This document shows positions 30,398-38,156 of a stretch of 38,156 bases of DNA, piece by piece. The notes beneath the pieces are model-generated. The model saw nothing but the letters and a program-made list of their open reading frames with translations, had not been told where the DNA came from and did no database searches. The stretch is from CAISIP01 sp031367285. GTDB taxonomy: Bacteria; Pseudomonadota; Gammaproteobacteria; Burkholderiales; Burkholderiaceae_C. A program made the position numbers and the translations under genes. How positions within the stretch are numbered: the first letter of the stretch is position 1; each line of letters begins with the position of its first letter. The stretch is taken from positions 1 through 38,156 of the forward strand of contig JANLPN010000502.1 of NCBI GenBank assembly GCA_031367285.1, in the 5' to 3' direction.

Positions 30398-33300
30398 ATG
30401 ACCGACATCCGGACCTGGCTCAATGCACATGGCCTTGGCAAATACGCCGGGGAGTTTGTCGCGCAGGACATTACGCCCGACCTGCTGCCCGATCTGTCGG
30501 ACGCCGACCTCAAGGAGCTGGGCGTGGTTTCGCTGGGTGACCGCAAGCGCCTGCTCAGGGCCGCAGCGGCACCGCCGCCAGTGCCAACGCCTGAAAAGCC
30601 AGCCGATCCGCCCGCCGCCGTGCCGTCAGCCCCGCTTCCAGGTGACGAAGGAGAACGCCGCCACGCCACCGTGATGTTCTCCGATCTCACGGGTTATACG
30701 GCGCTTAACGAGGCCTTTGATCCGGAAGAGGTGGAGGCGGTGATGGCGCGTATCAAACGCAGCGCCGTCGAGGTGATAGAACGGCATGGCGGGCGGGTGA
30801 ACCAGTTCGTGGGTGACGAAGTCATGGCTTTGTTCGGCATACCGGTAGCGCGCCGGGACGATCCGCGGCGCGCCGTCAGCGCCGCACTGGAACTACATGC
30901 CGTGGTGGACGGTGTGGCCGCCGGCCTGTCGGCCCGGCTCGGCCGGGTGTTATCGATGCACACCGGCATCCAGACCGGCCTGGTAATTGCGCGGCGCAGC
31001 GATTCGCGCTCAGGCGACTACACGCTCACCGGCGATACGGTCAATACGGCGGCGCGCCTGCGTGGCCTGGCCGAGCCGGGCGAAGTGGTGGTGAGCCCGC
31101 AGACCTGGCAGCAGGTATCGGATTATTTTGACGCTGAAGCCGGCCGCGCGATCGAAGTCAAGGGCAAGGAACGGCCTCTGGTGCCTTACCGCATCCTGCG
31201 TCAACGCACCGTTCCCAAGGCCGGTAGCCGGCCGCTGGTCGGACGCACCGAGGAAATGCAGCAGTTCGCGACCCTGGCCGATGCCTGCCTGCAGCGCCAG
31301 CGCGGACGCGTGGTGTTTGTGCGCGGCGATCCCGGTCTGGGCAAGTCGCGGCTGGTGGCGGAGTTTCTGCATGTGGCGCGCGAACAGGGACTGCATTGCC
31401 ACTCCACGTCGATACTCGATTTCGGCGCCCGCACCGGCCGCGACGCCATTCGTATGCTGGTGCAAAGCCTGCTCGGCCTGTCGCCCGACTCCGACCAAGC
31501 CAGCCGGGCCGAAGCGATCATGCAGGCCATGGCGGGCGGTGCCAACGGCGCGGACCACACGCCGTTCCTGTACGACTTGCTCGACGTCAGCCCGCCGACA
31601 GCCGTGCGTTCCCTGCTGTCGGCGATCGACGTCGCGACACGGCAGAAATCCACGCTGGATGCCCTGTGCCAGCTGGCCCGCGGCCAGGCTGCGGCCACGC
31701 CCATGCTGCTGCTGGTGGAGGACATCCACTGGGCCGATCCCTGGACGCTCAAGCAACTGGGCGCGCTGGCGTCCCTGGCCCTGAAGCAACCTTTGCTGCT
31801 GATGATGAGCACGCGTTTTGCCGGCGACCCGAGCGTGGGTGAATGGCGTACCGCGCTGCATGGCCTCCCTGTGACAAGTATCGACCTCGGCCCGTTGGCA
31901 AGCGACGATGCCTTGCGCCTGGCCGCCGGCGCCGCGTCCATCTCCGAAGCCCTGTTGCGCAGCTGTGTGGAACGCGCGGAAGGCAATCCGTTGTTCCTGG
32001 AGCAATTGCTGCTGAACGCGGGCGACGAGAGCGCGACCAGCCTGCCGGGTTCGATCCAGGCGCTGATCCAGTCGCGCATGGACCGGCTGGACGCAGCCGA
32101 CAAGGCAGCGCTGCAGGCGGCCGCCGTGTGGGGGCAACGCGTGCCGCTGGATGCGATTCGCCATCTGGTGGCCGACCCGGCTTTCGATGGACGCGTGCTG
32201 GTGGAGCAGTTCCTGTTACGGCCCGAAGGCGACGAGTTGGTGTTCAGCCATGCCCTGTTCCGCGATGGGGCTTATGGTTCGCTGCTGCATACACGGCGGC
32301 GCCAATTACACGCCCAGGCGGCGGAGTGGATCGAACCGCGCGATGTGGCGCTGGCGGCGGAGCATTTCGAGCGCGCCGAAGATGGCCGTGCCACCCAGGC
32401 CTACCTGCGCGCCAGCGAAGTGATGGCGGCCCGGTACCACTATGCCGATGCGCTTGTGTTGGTGGATCGCGGGCTCAAGCTGGTCGGTGATCAGGACACC
32501 GGTTTTTCATTGAAGCTGGCCCGTGCCAGGTTGTTGCTGGAAACCGGTCGTGCGGCGGATGCCATCGAAGCGGGTGCAGTGGCCGTCGCCGCTGCCCGGT
32601 CCGGCGCCGAGCGTGGCCTGGGCCTGATGGCCATCGCGTCCGGAAAGCGCATCGTGGACCGGCCGGCCGAAGGCCTGGCACTGCTGGAGGAAGCCCAACC
32701 GCTGGTTGAACAGGCCGGGCTCACTTTGGAACTGTCGCGCCTGCACGAGCTGCGCGGTAACCTGCTATTCACGGTGGGCCGTACCATCGAGTGCCAGCAT
32801 GCACACGAACTGTCGCTGGAGCTGGCGCTCCAGGTTGGATCGGCGGAGGCGGAGGCTGCCGCCCTGGGAGGCATCGGGGACGCATGTTTCGCACAGGGTC
32901 GCATTCGCAGTGCGCACGCGATGGTCAGCCGCTGCATCGCGCTGGCACGTGAGAAGGGCTTGCTGCGGGTCGAGGTCGCGTACCTGCAAGTGCTTGGCTG
33001 GTGTTGCCTTTATCTGATGGATGTGCGCGGTTCCGTCGAGGCGACTCGCGGTGCGCTCGCCCTGGCAATGCGGGTTGCGAACCGGCGTGGTGAATTGATG
33101 GCGCGCGGGCAGCAGGCACTGGTGAATGGCTGGGTGGTTGGAAACTGGCGGCCGGTGCTGGACGAGTTTGACGTTGGTCTGAATATTGCCCGTGCGCTGG
33201 GCAGTCCCCGCTTTGAAGCCATGAGCTGGTACATGCGCGGCCTGGTAGCGCTGCGCTCGGGCGACCGGGACGCTGCCCGGCAACACCTGAATGCCGCATT

Positions 33301-33742
33301 TCACGCGGCGGGCGAGCGCGGCATGCCCTTCGTCGGTCCGCAGCTGTACGCCACCCTGGCGCGTCTGGAGACAGACGCGGGCGCGCAGCGGCAGGCGCTT
33401 GACAAAGGCGAGGCCATGCTCGACGCAGGCGCCGGCCTGAGCCTGAACCACTTTGTGTTTCTTGAAGCCGCGATCCACGTCTGCCTGGGCGCGCGGCAAT
33501 GGGACGAAGCGGAACGTTATTGCAAGCGGCTGGAGGCGTTCTGCGCCCCCGAGCCCTTTCCCTGGGCCGACTTCATCGTGGCGCGGGGGCGCGCGCTGGG
33601 CCGCGCCGGTCAGGGTGAAAGCGGCCCTGGGTTGGCGGCGTTGCTGCAGGCGCTGCGCCGGCAGGCTGCCGAGTCTGAAAGCAATATCCACCTGCCGGAC
33701 CTGGATGCCGCACTGGCGCGCCTGGGTGAGTTGCCTGCCTGA
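30398..33742 (+). CDS. SAM domain, class III adenylate/guanylate cyclase, AAA-type ATPase and TPR-like repeat protein
   Basis: The product has 1114 residues from the ATG at 30398. Residues 1-55 are a SAM domain (WLNAHGLGKYAGEFVAQDI, DLKELGVVSLGDRKRLL). After a Pro-rich linker, residues about 88-265 are a class III cyclase with both metal Asp (Asp96 in VMFSDLTGYT, Asp140 in FVGDEVMALFG) and the transition-state pair Asn216/Arg220 in GDTVNTAARL. Residues about 278-620 are a STAND/AAA-like ATPase with Walker A GDPGLGKS (310-317) and Walker B LLLVEDIHWAD near 440. The rest, to about 1114, is helical and repeat-like (TPR type). It probably makes a cyclic nucleotide under control of the ATPase and repeat modules, but the signal is unknown. 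No transmembrane segment is seen. The frame extends to 30281, but those residues lie in the intergenic repeat. Confidence 0.9.
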   Translation: MTDIRTWLNAHGLGKYAGEFVAQDITPDLLPDLSDADLKELGVVSLGDRKRLLRAAAAPPPVPTPEKPADPPAAVPSAPLPGDEGERRHATVMFSDLTGYTALNEAFDPEEVEAVMARIKRSAVEVIERHGGRVNQFVGDEVMALFGIPVARRDDPRRAVSAALELHAVVDGVAAGLSARLGRVLSMHTGIQTGLVIARRSDSRSGDYTLTGDTVNTAARLRGLAEPGEVVVSPQTWQQVSDYFDAEAGRAIEVKGKERPLVPYRILRQRTVPKAGSRPLVGRTEEMQQFATLADACLQRQRGRVVFVRGDPGLGKSRLVAEFLHVAREQGLHCHSTSILDFGARTGRDAIRMLVQSLLGLSPDSDQASRAEAIMQAMAGGANGADHTPFLYDLLDVSPPTAVRSLLSAIDVATRQKSTLDALCQLARGQAAATPMLLLVEDIHWADPWTLKQLGALASLALKQPLLLMMSTRFAGDPSVGEWRTALHGLPVTSIDLGPLASDDALRLAAGAASISEALLRSCVERAEGNPLFLEQLLLNAGDESATSLPGSIQALIQSRMDRLDAADKAALQAAAVWGQRVPLDAIRHLVADPAFDGRVLVEQFLLRPEGDELVFSHALFRDGAYGSLLHTRRRQLHAQAAEWIEPRDVALAAEHFERAEDGRATQAYLRASEVMAARYHYADALVLVDRGLKLVGDQDTGFSLKLARARLLLETGRAADAIEAGAVAVAAARSGAERGLGLMAIASGKRIVDRPAEGLALLEEAQPLVEQAGLTLELSRLHELRGNLLFTVGRTIECQHAHELSLELALQVGSAEAEAAALGGIGDACFAQGRIRSAHAMVSRCIALAREKGLLRVEVAYLQVLGWCCLYLMDVRGSVEATRGALALAMRVANRRGELMARGQQALVNGWVVGNWRPVLDEFDVGLNIARALGSPRFEAMSWYMRGLVALRSGDRDAARQHLNAAFHAAGERGMPFVGPQLYATLARLETDAGAQRQALDKGEAMLDAGAGLSLNHFVFLEAAIHVCLGARQWDEAERYCKRLEAFCAPEPFPWADFIVARGRALGRAGQGESGPGLAALLQALRRQAAESESNIHLPDLDAALARLGELPA

Positions 33743-33776
33743 AACGGAGCACACCTTCGACGTAGCCCCTGCGGCG

Positions 33777-34523
33777 TCAGCCGGGCCGCAAACGTTTGCG
33801 CCGCCCGCGCACCCAGTGGTTGAGCGCCTCCACCGCCACCGAGAACGCCAGCGCAAAGTAGATGTAGCCCTTGGGCACGTGTACACCAAAACCGTCGGCG
33901 ACCAGCAACACGCCTATCAGCAGCAGGAAGGACAGCGCGAGCATCTTCACCGTGGGGTGGGCCGCGACGAAGTTGGCCAGCGGGTTGGACGCGGCAATCA
34001 TGATCAGCATGGCAATCACCACGGCCGCCACCATCACCCACAATTTGTCGGCCATGCCCACGGCGGTGATCACGGAGTCGAGCGAGAAGATGATGTCCAC
34101 CACGGCGATCTGCAACACGATGCCGCGCAAGGTGGCCCCGGCCGCGCCTTCGGGTTTGTCGCCCGCGTCCTCGTCGTGTTCCACCATCTCGTGGATCTCG
34201 GTGGTGGCCTTGTAGAGCAGGAACAGGCCGCCGCCGATCAGGATCAGGTCGCGCCACGAGAAGCCCTGGCCGGAGAGTGTGAAAACCGGTGTGGTCAGGC
34301 CCACGATCCAGGCCAGCGTGGCCAGCAGCATCAGGCGTGTAATAAGTGCAAGAGACAGTCCGACTTTGCGACCCAGGGCGCGCTGGTGGGCCGGCAAGCG
34401 GCCGGTCAGTATGGCGATGAAAACCAGGTTGTCTATACCCAGCACGATCTCCAGCGCCGACAGCGTAACGAGCGACAGCCAGATCTGCGGGTCGGTGATC
34501 CAGGCGAAGGTGAAGAAATCCAT
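33777..34523 (-). CDS. TerC family integral membrane protein
   Basis: The product has 248 residues with about seven hydrophobic helices. TerC landmarks: TLSALEIVLGIDNLVFIAILTGRLP with the conserved Asp, LALITRLMLLATLAWI, LILIGGGLFLLYKATTEIHEM, and VVDIIFSLDSVITAVGMADKLWVM with the second conserved Asp pair. Family members have been linked to metal export (Mn) or co-translational metalation of exoenzymes and, historically, to tellurite resistance; no ter genes are nearby. It converges with the cyclase gene (34-bp gap) and seems monocistronic. No strong ribosome binding site is visible before the ATG. Confidence 0.93.
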   Translation of the reverse strand: MDFFTFAWITDPQIWLSLVTLSALEIVLGIDNLVFIAILTGRLPAHQRALGRKVGLSLALITRLMLLATLAWIVGLTTPVFTLSGQGFSWRDLILIGGGLFLLYKATTEIHEMVEHDEDAGDKPEGAAGATLRGIVLQIAVVDIIFSLDSVITAVGMADKLWVMVAAVVIAMLIMIAASNPLANFVAAHPTVKMLALSFLLLIGVLLVADGFGVHVPKGYIYFALAFSVAVEALNHWVRGRRKRLRPG

Positions 34524-34647
34524 GGCGGTCGGGGTTGCGCAAAGGGCCGAAGTTTCTCACGGGCAAGGGCGCCGCGTCTCGCCGCTGCCGGCCAATGCCT
34601 CATGCGACGTGGTGACTTTCAGCGCCTGAAGCAGGGCGCTGTTGCGC

Positions 34648-35379
34648 TCAGACCAGGCTCAGCCTGCCGTCTTGGGGACGGGGTGGCAATTCGACGCCGA
34701 AATGCCTGTGGATGATGCCGGCCTGCTGCTCGAAACACCCGCCCCAGCGCAACACCCTCCAGCTCGGCAACTCGATGATGGTGCTGCCGATCGCATACGG
34801 GTTGGCGTACTGTGAGCGGCCGTAGTCGAGCACGATGTCGCACCCGTTCTTGAGCGAATCCTGCACCTCGGCCAATGTGAATTTGCTGCCGGTCAGGGAC
34901 ACGTTGGCCGACGAACCCATCAGCGGCGCCGCGGACTCCCAGCTCAGGCGCGCCAGCTCGTTGTGCAGCGCGCCGGCGTTTAGCAGCAAGTCCATGGTGC
35001 CGCCCTTGGTGGACCGGCGCAGGCCGCCGAACTCCACCGTACGCAGCCAGTCGTGTTCGGCCCTGAACGGCGCAATCACCGACAGCGGCAGGTTGTAGTC
35101 GTGTGTAATGCAACGCACCAGGTCCCGGTCGCGAGAGCTGGTGTCCATGACCTGGCTGAAGATATCCCAGTTGCCGATCACGCCATTGGGTTTGGTTTGC
35201 GGGCGCTGCTTTAGCTCGAAGATACGCTCCACGCCGCGCGCGGTGTGGGCAAAGATGGCGTAAGACACGTTCAAGGGCAGAACTGCCACGCCACCGGCCT
35301 TCATGATGCGGAAGACCTTCAGGGCGTCTGTCTGCATTATGGGCAGAGACGGTTCCTGGCCGCGAGTTATCAATTCCAT
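34648..35379 (-). CDS. Sua5/YciO/YrdC/YwlC family protein, divergent YrdC-like domain
   Basis: The product has 243 residues. The YrdC-like fold is suggested by ALKVFRIMKAGGVAVLPLNVSYAIFAHTARGVERIFELKQRP (the nucleotide/threonine site region) and by the later LSWESAAPLMGSSANVSLTGS, equivalent to the P-S-A-N-x-S-G motif, and by CDIVLDYGRSQYANPYAIGSTIIEL. The usual K-x-R motif near residue 55 reads KQRP. This branch is more distant from TsaC than a housekeeping copy should be, so threonylcarbamoyl-AMP synthesis for tRNA is possible but not assumed. Its ATG is 1 base after the stop of the amidase gene, so the two form an operon and may share a substrate class such as carbamoyl or amide compounds. 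Confidence 0.8.
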   Translation of the reverse strand: MELITRGQEPSLPIMQTDALKVFRIMKAGGVAVLPLNVSYAIFAHTARGVERIFELKQRPQTKPNGVIGNWDIFSQVMDTSSRDRDLVRCITHDYNLPLSVIAPFRAEHDWLRTVEFGGLRRSTKGGTMDLLLNAGALHNELARLSWESAAPLMGSSANVSLTGSKFTLAEVQDSLKNGCDIVLDYGRSQYANPYAIGSTIIELPSWRVLRWGGCFEQQAGIIHRHFGVELPPRPQDGRLSLV

Positions 35380-35380
35380 G

Positions 35381-36670
35381 TCACGCCGGGGCGTCGATTA
35401 CCGCGGCCACTGCGGCGGCGACCTGCAGCAGGCGTGCGTCTTCATAACGGCGCTGCACCAGTTGCATGCCTATGGGCAGGCCCCGGTTGCCGGCCATGCC
35501 CGGGATGCTGATGCAGGGCACGTGCAGGGCAGTCCAGATGCGGTTGAAGGTCGCCATGCCCTGGGATGTGATACCCATGGTGGCAATGCCGGGTGCACTG
35601 AGGGTGAGTACCGCGTCGGCGTCGCCGAATTCCCGGTCGAAGTCGATGCGGCGCAGTGACGCCGCATCCAGCACCTCGCGCATGTGCCGGTTGCTGAAAC
35701 CGTACTGGTTCTCCACCTTCCGTTTGAAGTCCGGGTGCAGTTGGTCGGGATACGCCAGGTACTCGTGCAGAAAGGCGCCGCGGCCGCCGTCCTGCATGAT
35801 GTCGTCGTGCTGCTGGGTCAGCTGGGCAAAAGCCGGGGACAGCACCAGCTCCGACACGGCGGCTCCCGCGGCCCGCAGCTTGCGGCCGGCCTCATGCAGG
35901 GCTTGCTGGGCGTCGGGGTCGGCCTCGTTCCACATCGGTGTTTCGCACACGGCGATACGCAGGCCGCTGATGTCGCAGGGCTGCAATTCATCCTGCGTCG
36001 CCAGGTGGAAGATTTCGCCCAGCAGCGCCAGGTCCTGGGCACTGCGCCCGTACAGGCCTATCGTGTCCAGGTGCGGCGAATAATGTTTGGCGCCCTCGAC
36101 GCTGATGCGCCCAAAGGTCGGCTTCATGCCGTAGACGCCGCAGAACGACGCCGGTCGTATGGTCGATCCCCCGGTTTGCGTAGCCAGCGCCAGCGGCACC
36201 ATGCCGTCCGCCACGGCCGCTCCGCAACCGCTGGAGGAACCACCCGGCGTGCGCTCCAGGTCGCGCGGATTACGTGTCGGAGGCATACGGCCACCGCAGG
36301 CGAACTCCAGTGTTTCGGTCTTGCCCAGAATCACGGCCCCGGCAGCCCGCAATACACCGACGCAGCTTGCGTCTTCGCCGCTCTGGTGCCGCTCGTAGAG
36401 AGGCGAGTTGTGCTGGGTCGGCAGGTCGCGTGTATTGATGACGTCCTTGATGCCCACGGGTATGCCATGCACGGCGCTGCGGCGCGGCTCGCGGTCGCGC
36501 GCGCGGGCCTGGGCCATGGCATGTTCAGGGTCTATCGATACCCAGGCGCGGACCTGGGAGTCGCGTTGCGCAATACGGTCCAGCAAGGCCTGCGTATAGG
36601 TCGCGCTGCTCAGTCGTCCGTCGGCCATCAGCTTGGACGCATTCGATGCGCTCAGTTGCCAAAGCTCCAT
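35381..36670 (-). CDS. Amidase signature family protein
   Basis: The product has 429 residues from the ATG at 36670; the frame extends to 36769 but that part is AT-rich regulatory DNA. The Ser-cisSer-Lys triad is present: Lys75 in VHGIPVGIKDVINT, the GGSSSG loop at 143-148 with the cis-Ser, and the nucleophile Ser169 in TQTGGSTIRPASFCGVYGMKPTFG. Other features are LERTPGGSSSGCGAAVADG and IPGMAGNRGLPIGMQLVQRR. It hydrolyses a C-N amide bond; the family also contains GatA, allophanate hydrolase and biuret hydrolase, but the lack of gatB/C and the operon with a YrdC-like gene point to a catabolic amidase. The upstream region is shared with a divergent MmgE/PrpD gene. Confidence 0.9.
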   Translation of the reverse strand: MELWQLSASNASKLMADGRLSSATYTQALLDRIAQRDSQVRAWVSIDPEHAMAQARARDREPRRSAVHGIPVGIKDVINTRDLPTQHNSPLYERHQSGEDASCVGVLRAAGAVILGKTETLEFACGGRMPPTRNPRDLERTPGGSSSGCGAAVADGMVPLALATQTGGSTIRPASFCGVYGMKPTFGRISVEGAKHYSPHLDTIGLYGRSAQDLALLGEIFHLATQDELQPCDISGLRIAVCETPMWNEADPDAQQALHEAGRKLRAAGAAVSELVLSPAFAQLTQQHDDIMQDGGRGAFLHEYLAYPDQLHPDFKRKVENQYGFSNRHMREVLDAASLRRIDFDREFGDADAVLTLSAPGIATMGITSQGMATFNRIWTALHVPCISIPGMAGNRGLPIGMQLVQRRYEDARLLQVAAAVAAVIDAPA

Positions 36671-36886
36671 CACATTCGTCTTTCCAAATTGTTCGGGTTC
36701 GTTGAATTGTATGCATAATATAAATGTCAGAGGAGCTAAATAATTAGCAAGAAGTCGTTCGGAAAACACTTTATTCTTTAATTTTCATAGGAAATTATCG
36801 AAAAAAGTGTTTTCTTGAAAAATTGCCAGACGAACTGTCTATATCTCTTGTTTGTATTTTTGCATGCAAAATACCTCCATCACCCC
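36671..36886. promoter_or_regulatory. AT-rich divergent intergenic region with several dyads
   Basis: This 216-bp region is much more AT-rich than its surroundings. It contains TATGCATA (36710-36717), GCTAA-ATAA-TTAGC (36735-36748), an 11-bp perfect inverted repeat GAAAACACTTT (36762-36772) / AAAGTGTTTTC (36804-36814), and the 14-bp perfect palindrome TTTTGCATGCAAAA (36858-36871) close to the MmgE/PrpD start. It should hold the promoters and operators of both the amidase and the MmgE/PrpD gene. No gene is seen in it. Confidence 0.6.
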
Positions 36887-38156
36887 ATGGCAGCGGCACT
36901 GACAGCGTTGTACGCAGACTTCATCGCCGGCTGGCGCGAAGCGGCGATTCCGGTGTCCGCGCTGGAAGTGGCACGCCTTGGATTTACCGATTGCGCGGGC
37001 GTGATGCTGGCCGGTCGCGGTGAAGAGGTGGTGTCGCGCCTGGCGGGTTTTGCGCGTGCGCAGGGAGCCCATGCCAGTGCCCGCCTGGTCACCGGTGGCG
37101 CGCCGGTGGGCATGGTGCAGGCTGGGCTGGTCAATGCCACGGCCGCCCATGCTTTGGACTACGACGACTTTGCGTTCTCCAACCACCCCAGCGCCGTGCT
37201 GGTGCCCACCGTGCTGGCCGCAGCCGATGCCCATGGCGCCGATGGCGTACGGATGGCCGCAGCCTATCTGGTCGGCTACGAAGTCTGGGCCGACCTCATG
37301 CTGCGTGAAAAGGACTTGTACTACGACCGGGGCTGGCATCCTACGTCGGTGCTGGGGCCGGTAGGCGCGGCAGCGGCGGCGTCGGTAGTGCTGGGCCTGG
37401 ATAAGGAGCAGGCACGCAATGCGCTGGCGCTGGCAGCGTCCGATTCGGGCGGCGTGTTCGAGAACTTCGGCACCATGGCCAAGCCCTGGCACGGCGGGCG
37501 CGCGGCAGCGGCCGGGCTCAATGCCGCCGGTCTCGCGGCGGCCGGTCTGGTGGCCAGCCAGACAGCACTGGAAGGCAAACACGGCCTCATGCGCGCTTTG
37601 TCTCCGCATGGCAATGTGGACCTGGAGACATTGCCGGCCCTCGGGCACAACTGGCGCAGTGCCGCCATGCGGCTCAATATCAAGAAATATCCGACCGTGG
37701 GCGCCTCGCAGCGCGCCATCGATGCGGTGCTGGCCCTGAACCGCTTTGAGAGGCTGGCGCCGCGGCGCGTGCGCAAAATCGTGGCGCGCATCAGCGAGCG
37801 CCATGCCGCCGTGATGCCCTACCACCTGCCGCAGGACAGCTTGCAGGCCAAGTTCAGCCTGGAGTTCGCGATTGCCAGCGCACTGGTGCACAACGCAGTG
37901 GGTTTTGCGCAACTGACCGACGCCATAGTGTGCGGCGAACTGATCCAGCAGTTGATGGCCAAGGTGGTGATTGAGACCACCGCGGAGTTCGAGCCGGTGT
38001 GGCGCGATGCCGCGCCTTTTGATGTAGTGGCATTTACGCTGGACGACGGACGGGTGGTTTCAACCCCGCAGGTGCGCCGTGCCACCGGGCACGCCGATAC
38101 CCCGCTCTCCACTGAGGCGCTGTGGGCCAAGTTCCTCGGTTGCGCGCAACACGCCG
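36887..38156 (+). CDS. MmgE/PrpD family protein, 3' end cut by window edge
   Basis: The frame is open from the ATG at 36887 to the last base (423 codons), so the C-terminus is missing, probably 20-40 residues. Family features: LGFTDCAGVMLAGRGEEVVSRL, GLVNATAAHALDYDDFAFSNHPSAVLVPTVLAAADAHG with the Asp-Tyr-Asp-Asp and His-Pro-Ser motif typical of PrpD-like enzymes, LVGYEVWADLM, DRGWHPTSVLGPVGAAAAASVVLGL, NIKKYPTVGASQRAIDAVLAL and LQAKFSLEFAIASALVHNAVG. It keeps the DYDD motif that the first family member at 22992-24344 replaces with EMDEGN. No ribosome binding site is evident. It probably acts on a hydroxylated or amino polycarboxylate. The divergent amidase suggests a shared pathway. Confidence 0.9.
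   Translation, partial: MAAALTALYADFIAGWREAAIPVSALEVARLGFTDCAGVMLAGRGEEVVSRLAGFARAQGAHASARLVTGGAPVGMVQAGLVNATAAHALDYDDFAFSNHPSAVLVPTVLAAADAHGADGVRMAAAYLVGYEVWADLMLREKDLYYDRGWHPTSVLGPVGAAAAASVVLGLDKEQARNALALAASDSGGVFENFGTMAKPWHGGRAAAAGLNAAGLAAAGLVASQTALEGKHGLMRALSPHGNVDLETLPALGHNWRSAAMRLNIKKYPTVGASQRAIDAVLALNRFERLAPRRVRKIVARISERHAAVMPYHLPQDSLQAKFSLEFAIASALVHNAVGFAQLTDAIVCGELIQQLMAKVVIETTAEFEPVWRDAAPFDVVAFTLDDGRVVSTPQVRRATGHADTPLSTEALWAKFLGCAQHA

Noticed and set aside
33777..34523. Tellurite resistance operon
   Set aside because: Only a lone TerC-family gene is present, without terZABDE.
1..38156. CRISPR arrays, tRNA or rRNA genes, insertion sequences or prophage
   Set aside because: No regularly spaced repeats, cloverleaf-like sequences, transposase motifs or phage structural genes were seen on either strand.

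Overview
The window is GC-rich bacterial DNA with compact, mostly minus-strand operons. A Bug-type (TctC) extracytoplasmic solute receptor, many 4-base stop/start overlaps, an IclR–SMP-30 fusion and a C-rich/G-rich intergenic repeat point to a betaproteobacterium of the Burkholderiales, probably Comamonadaceae. This placement is inference from gene content; no rRNA or marker gene is present. I found no tRNA, CRISPR array, transposase or phage gene.

Layout. (1) 1-690: a truncated FCD-type GntR regulator, followed by an AT-rich stretch of palindromic operators and a long non-coding gap that holds a decayed DUF547 fragment. (2) 1471-7106: a YHS-domain lipoprotein convergent with a four-gene operon (VTT-domain/mercuric-reductase-like fusion, DUF547, ATP-grasp, second YHS lipoprotein). 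(3) 7203-8087: a patatin-like lipoprotein. (4) 8182-13308: a sugar-acid-type module (DHDPS/KDG-aldolase family, enolase-superfamily dehydratase, Bug receptor) divergent from a regulator that fuses an IclR module to an SMP-30 lactonase. (5) 13356-24344: the most interesting block, ten collinear minus-strand genes: a complete branched-chain-type ABC importer (livKHMGF), a UTRA GntR regulator, aconitase-type large and small subunits, a fumarate-reductase-like flavoprotein and an isocitrate-lyase-family enzyme, with an MmgE/PrpD gene divergent. (6) 24359-25324: an orphan gene I cannot name. (7) 25445-29265: isochorismatase-family amidohydrolase, two NodB-type deacetylase paralogues, an Asp/Glu/hydantoin racemase relative and a SnoaL-like protein, which look like an imide/ureide pathway. 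(8) 29380-33742: an EAL phosphodiesterase and a large SAM-cyclase-ATPase-TPR protein. (9) 33777-34523: TerC. (10) 34648-38156: an amidase/YrdC-like pair, divergent across an AT-rich dyad-rich region from a second MmgE/PrpD gene cut by the window end.

How the parts may work together. Block 5 reads as import of an organic acid, flavin-dependent desaturation, hydration by a two-subunit Fe-S hydro-lyase and C-C cleavage by an isocitrate-lyase-like enzyme. This parallels the logic of tricarballylate oxidation and of the dimethylmaleate hydratase/dimethylmalate lyase steps of nicotinate fermentation. The substrate is unknown. A palindrome at the divergent promoter exactly fits the HutC-type GntR consensus and is the likely target of the regulator inside the operon. 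Blocks 4 and 7 are also self-contained catabolic modules, so the window looks like an accessory catabolic region. All family calls come from reading motifs; no database search was run.
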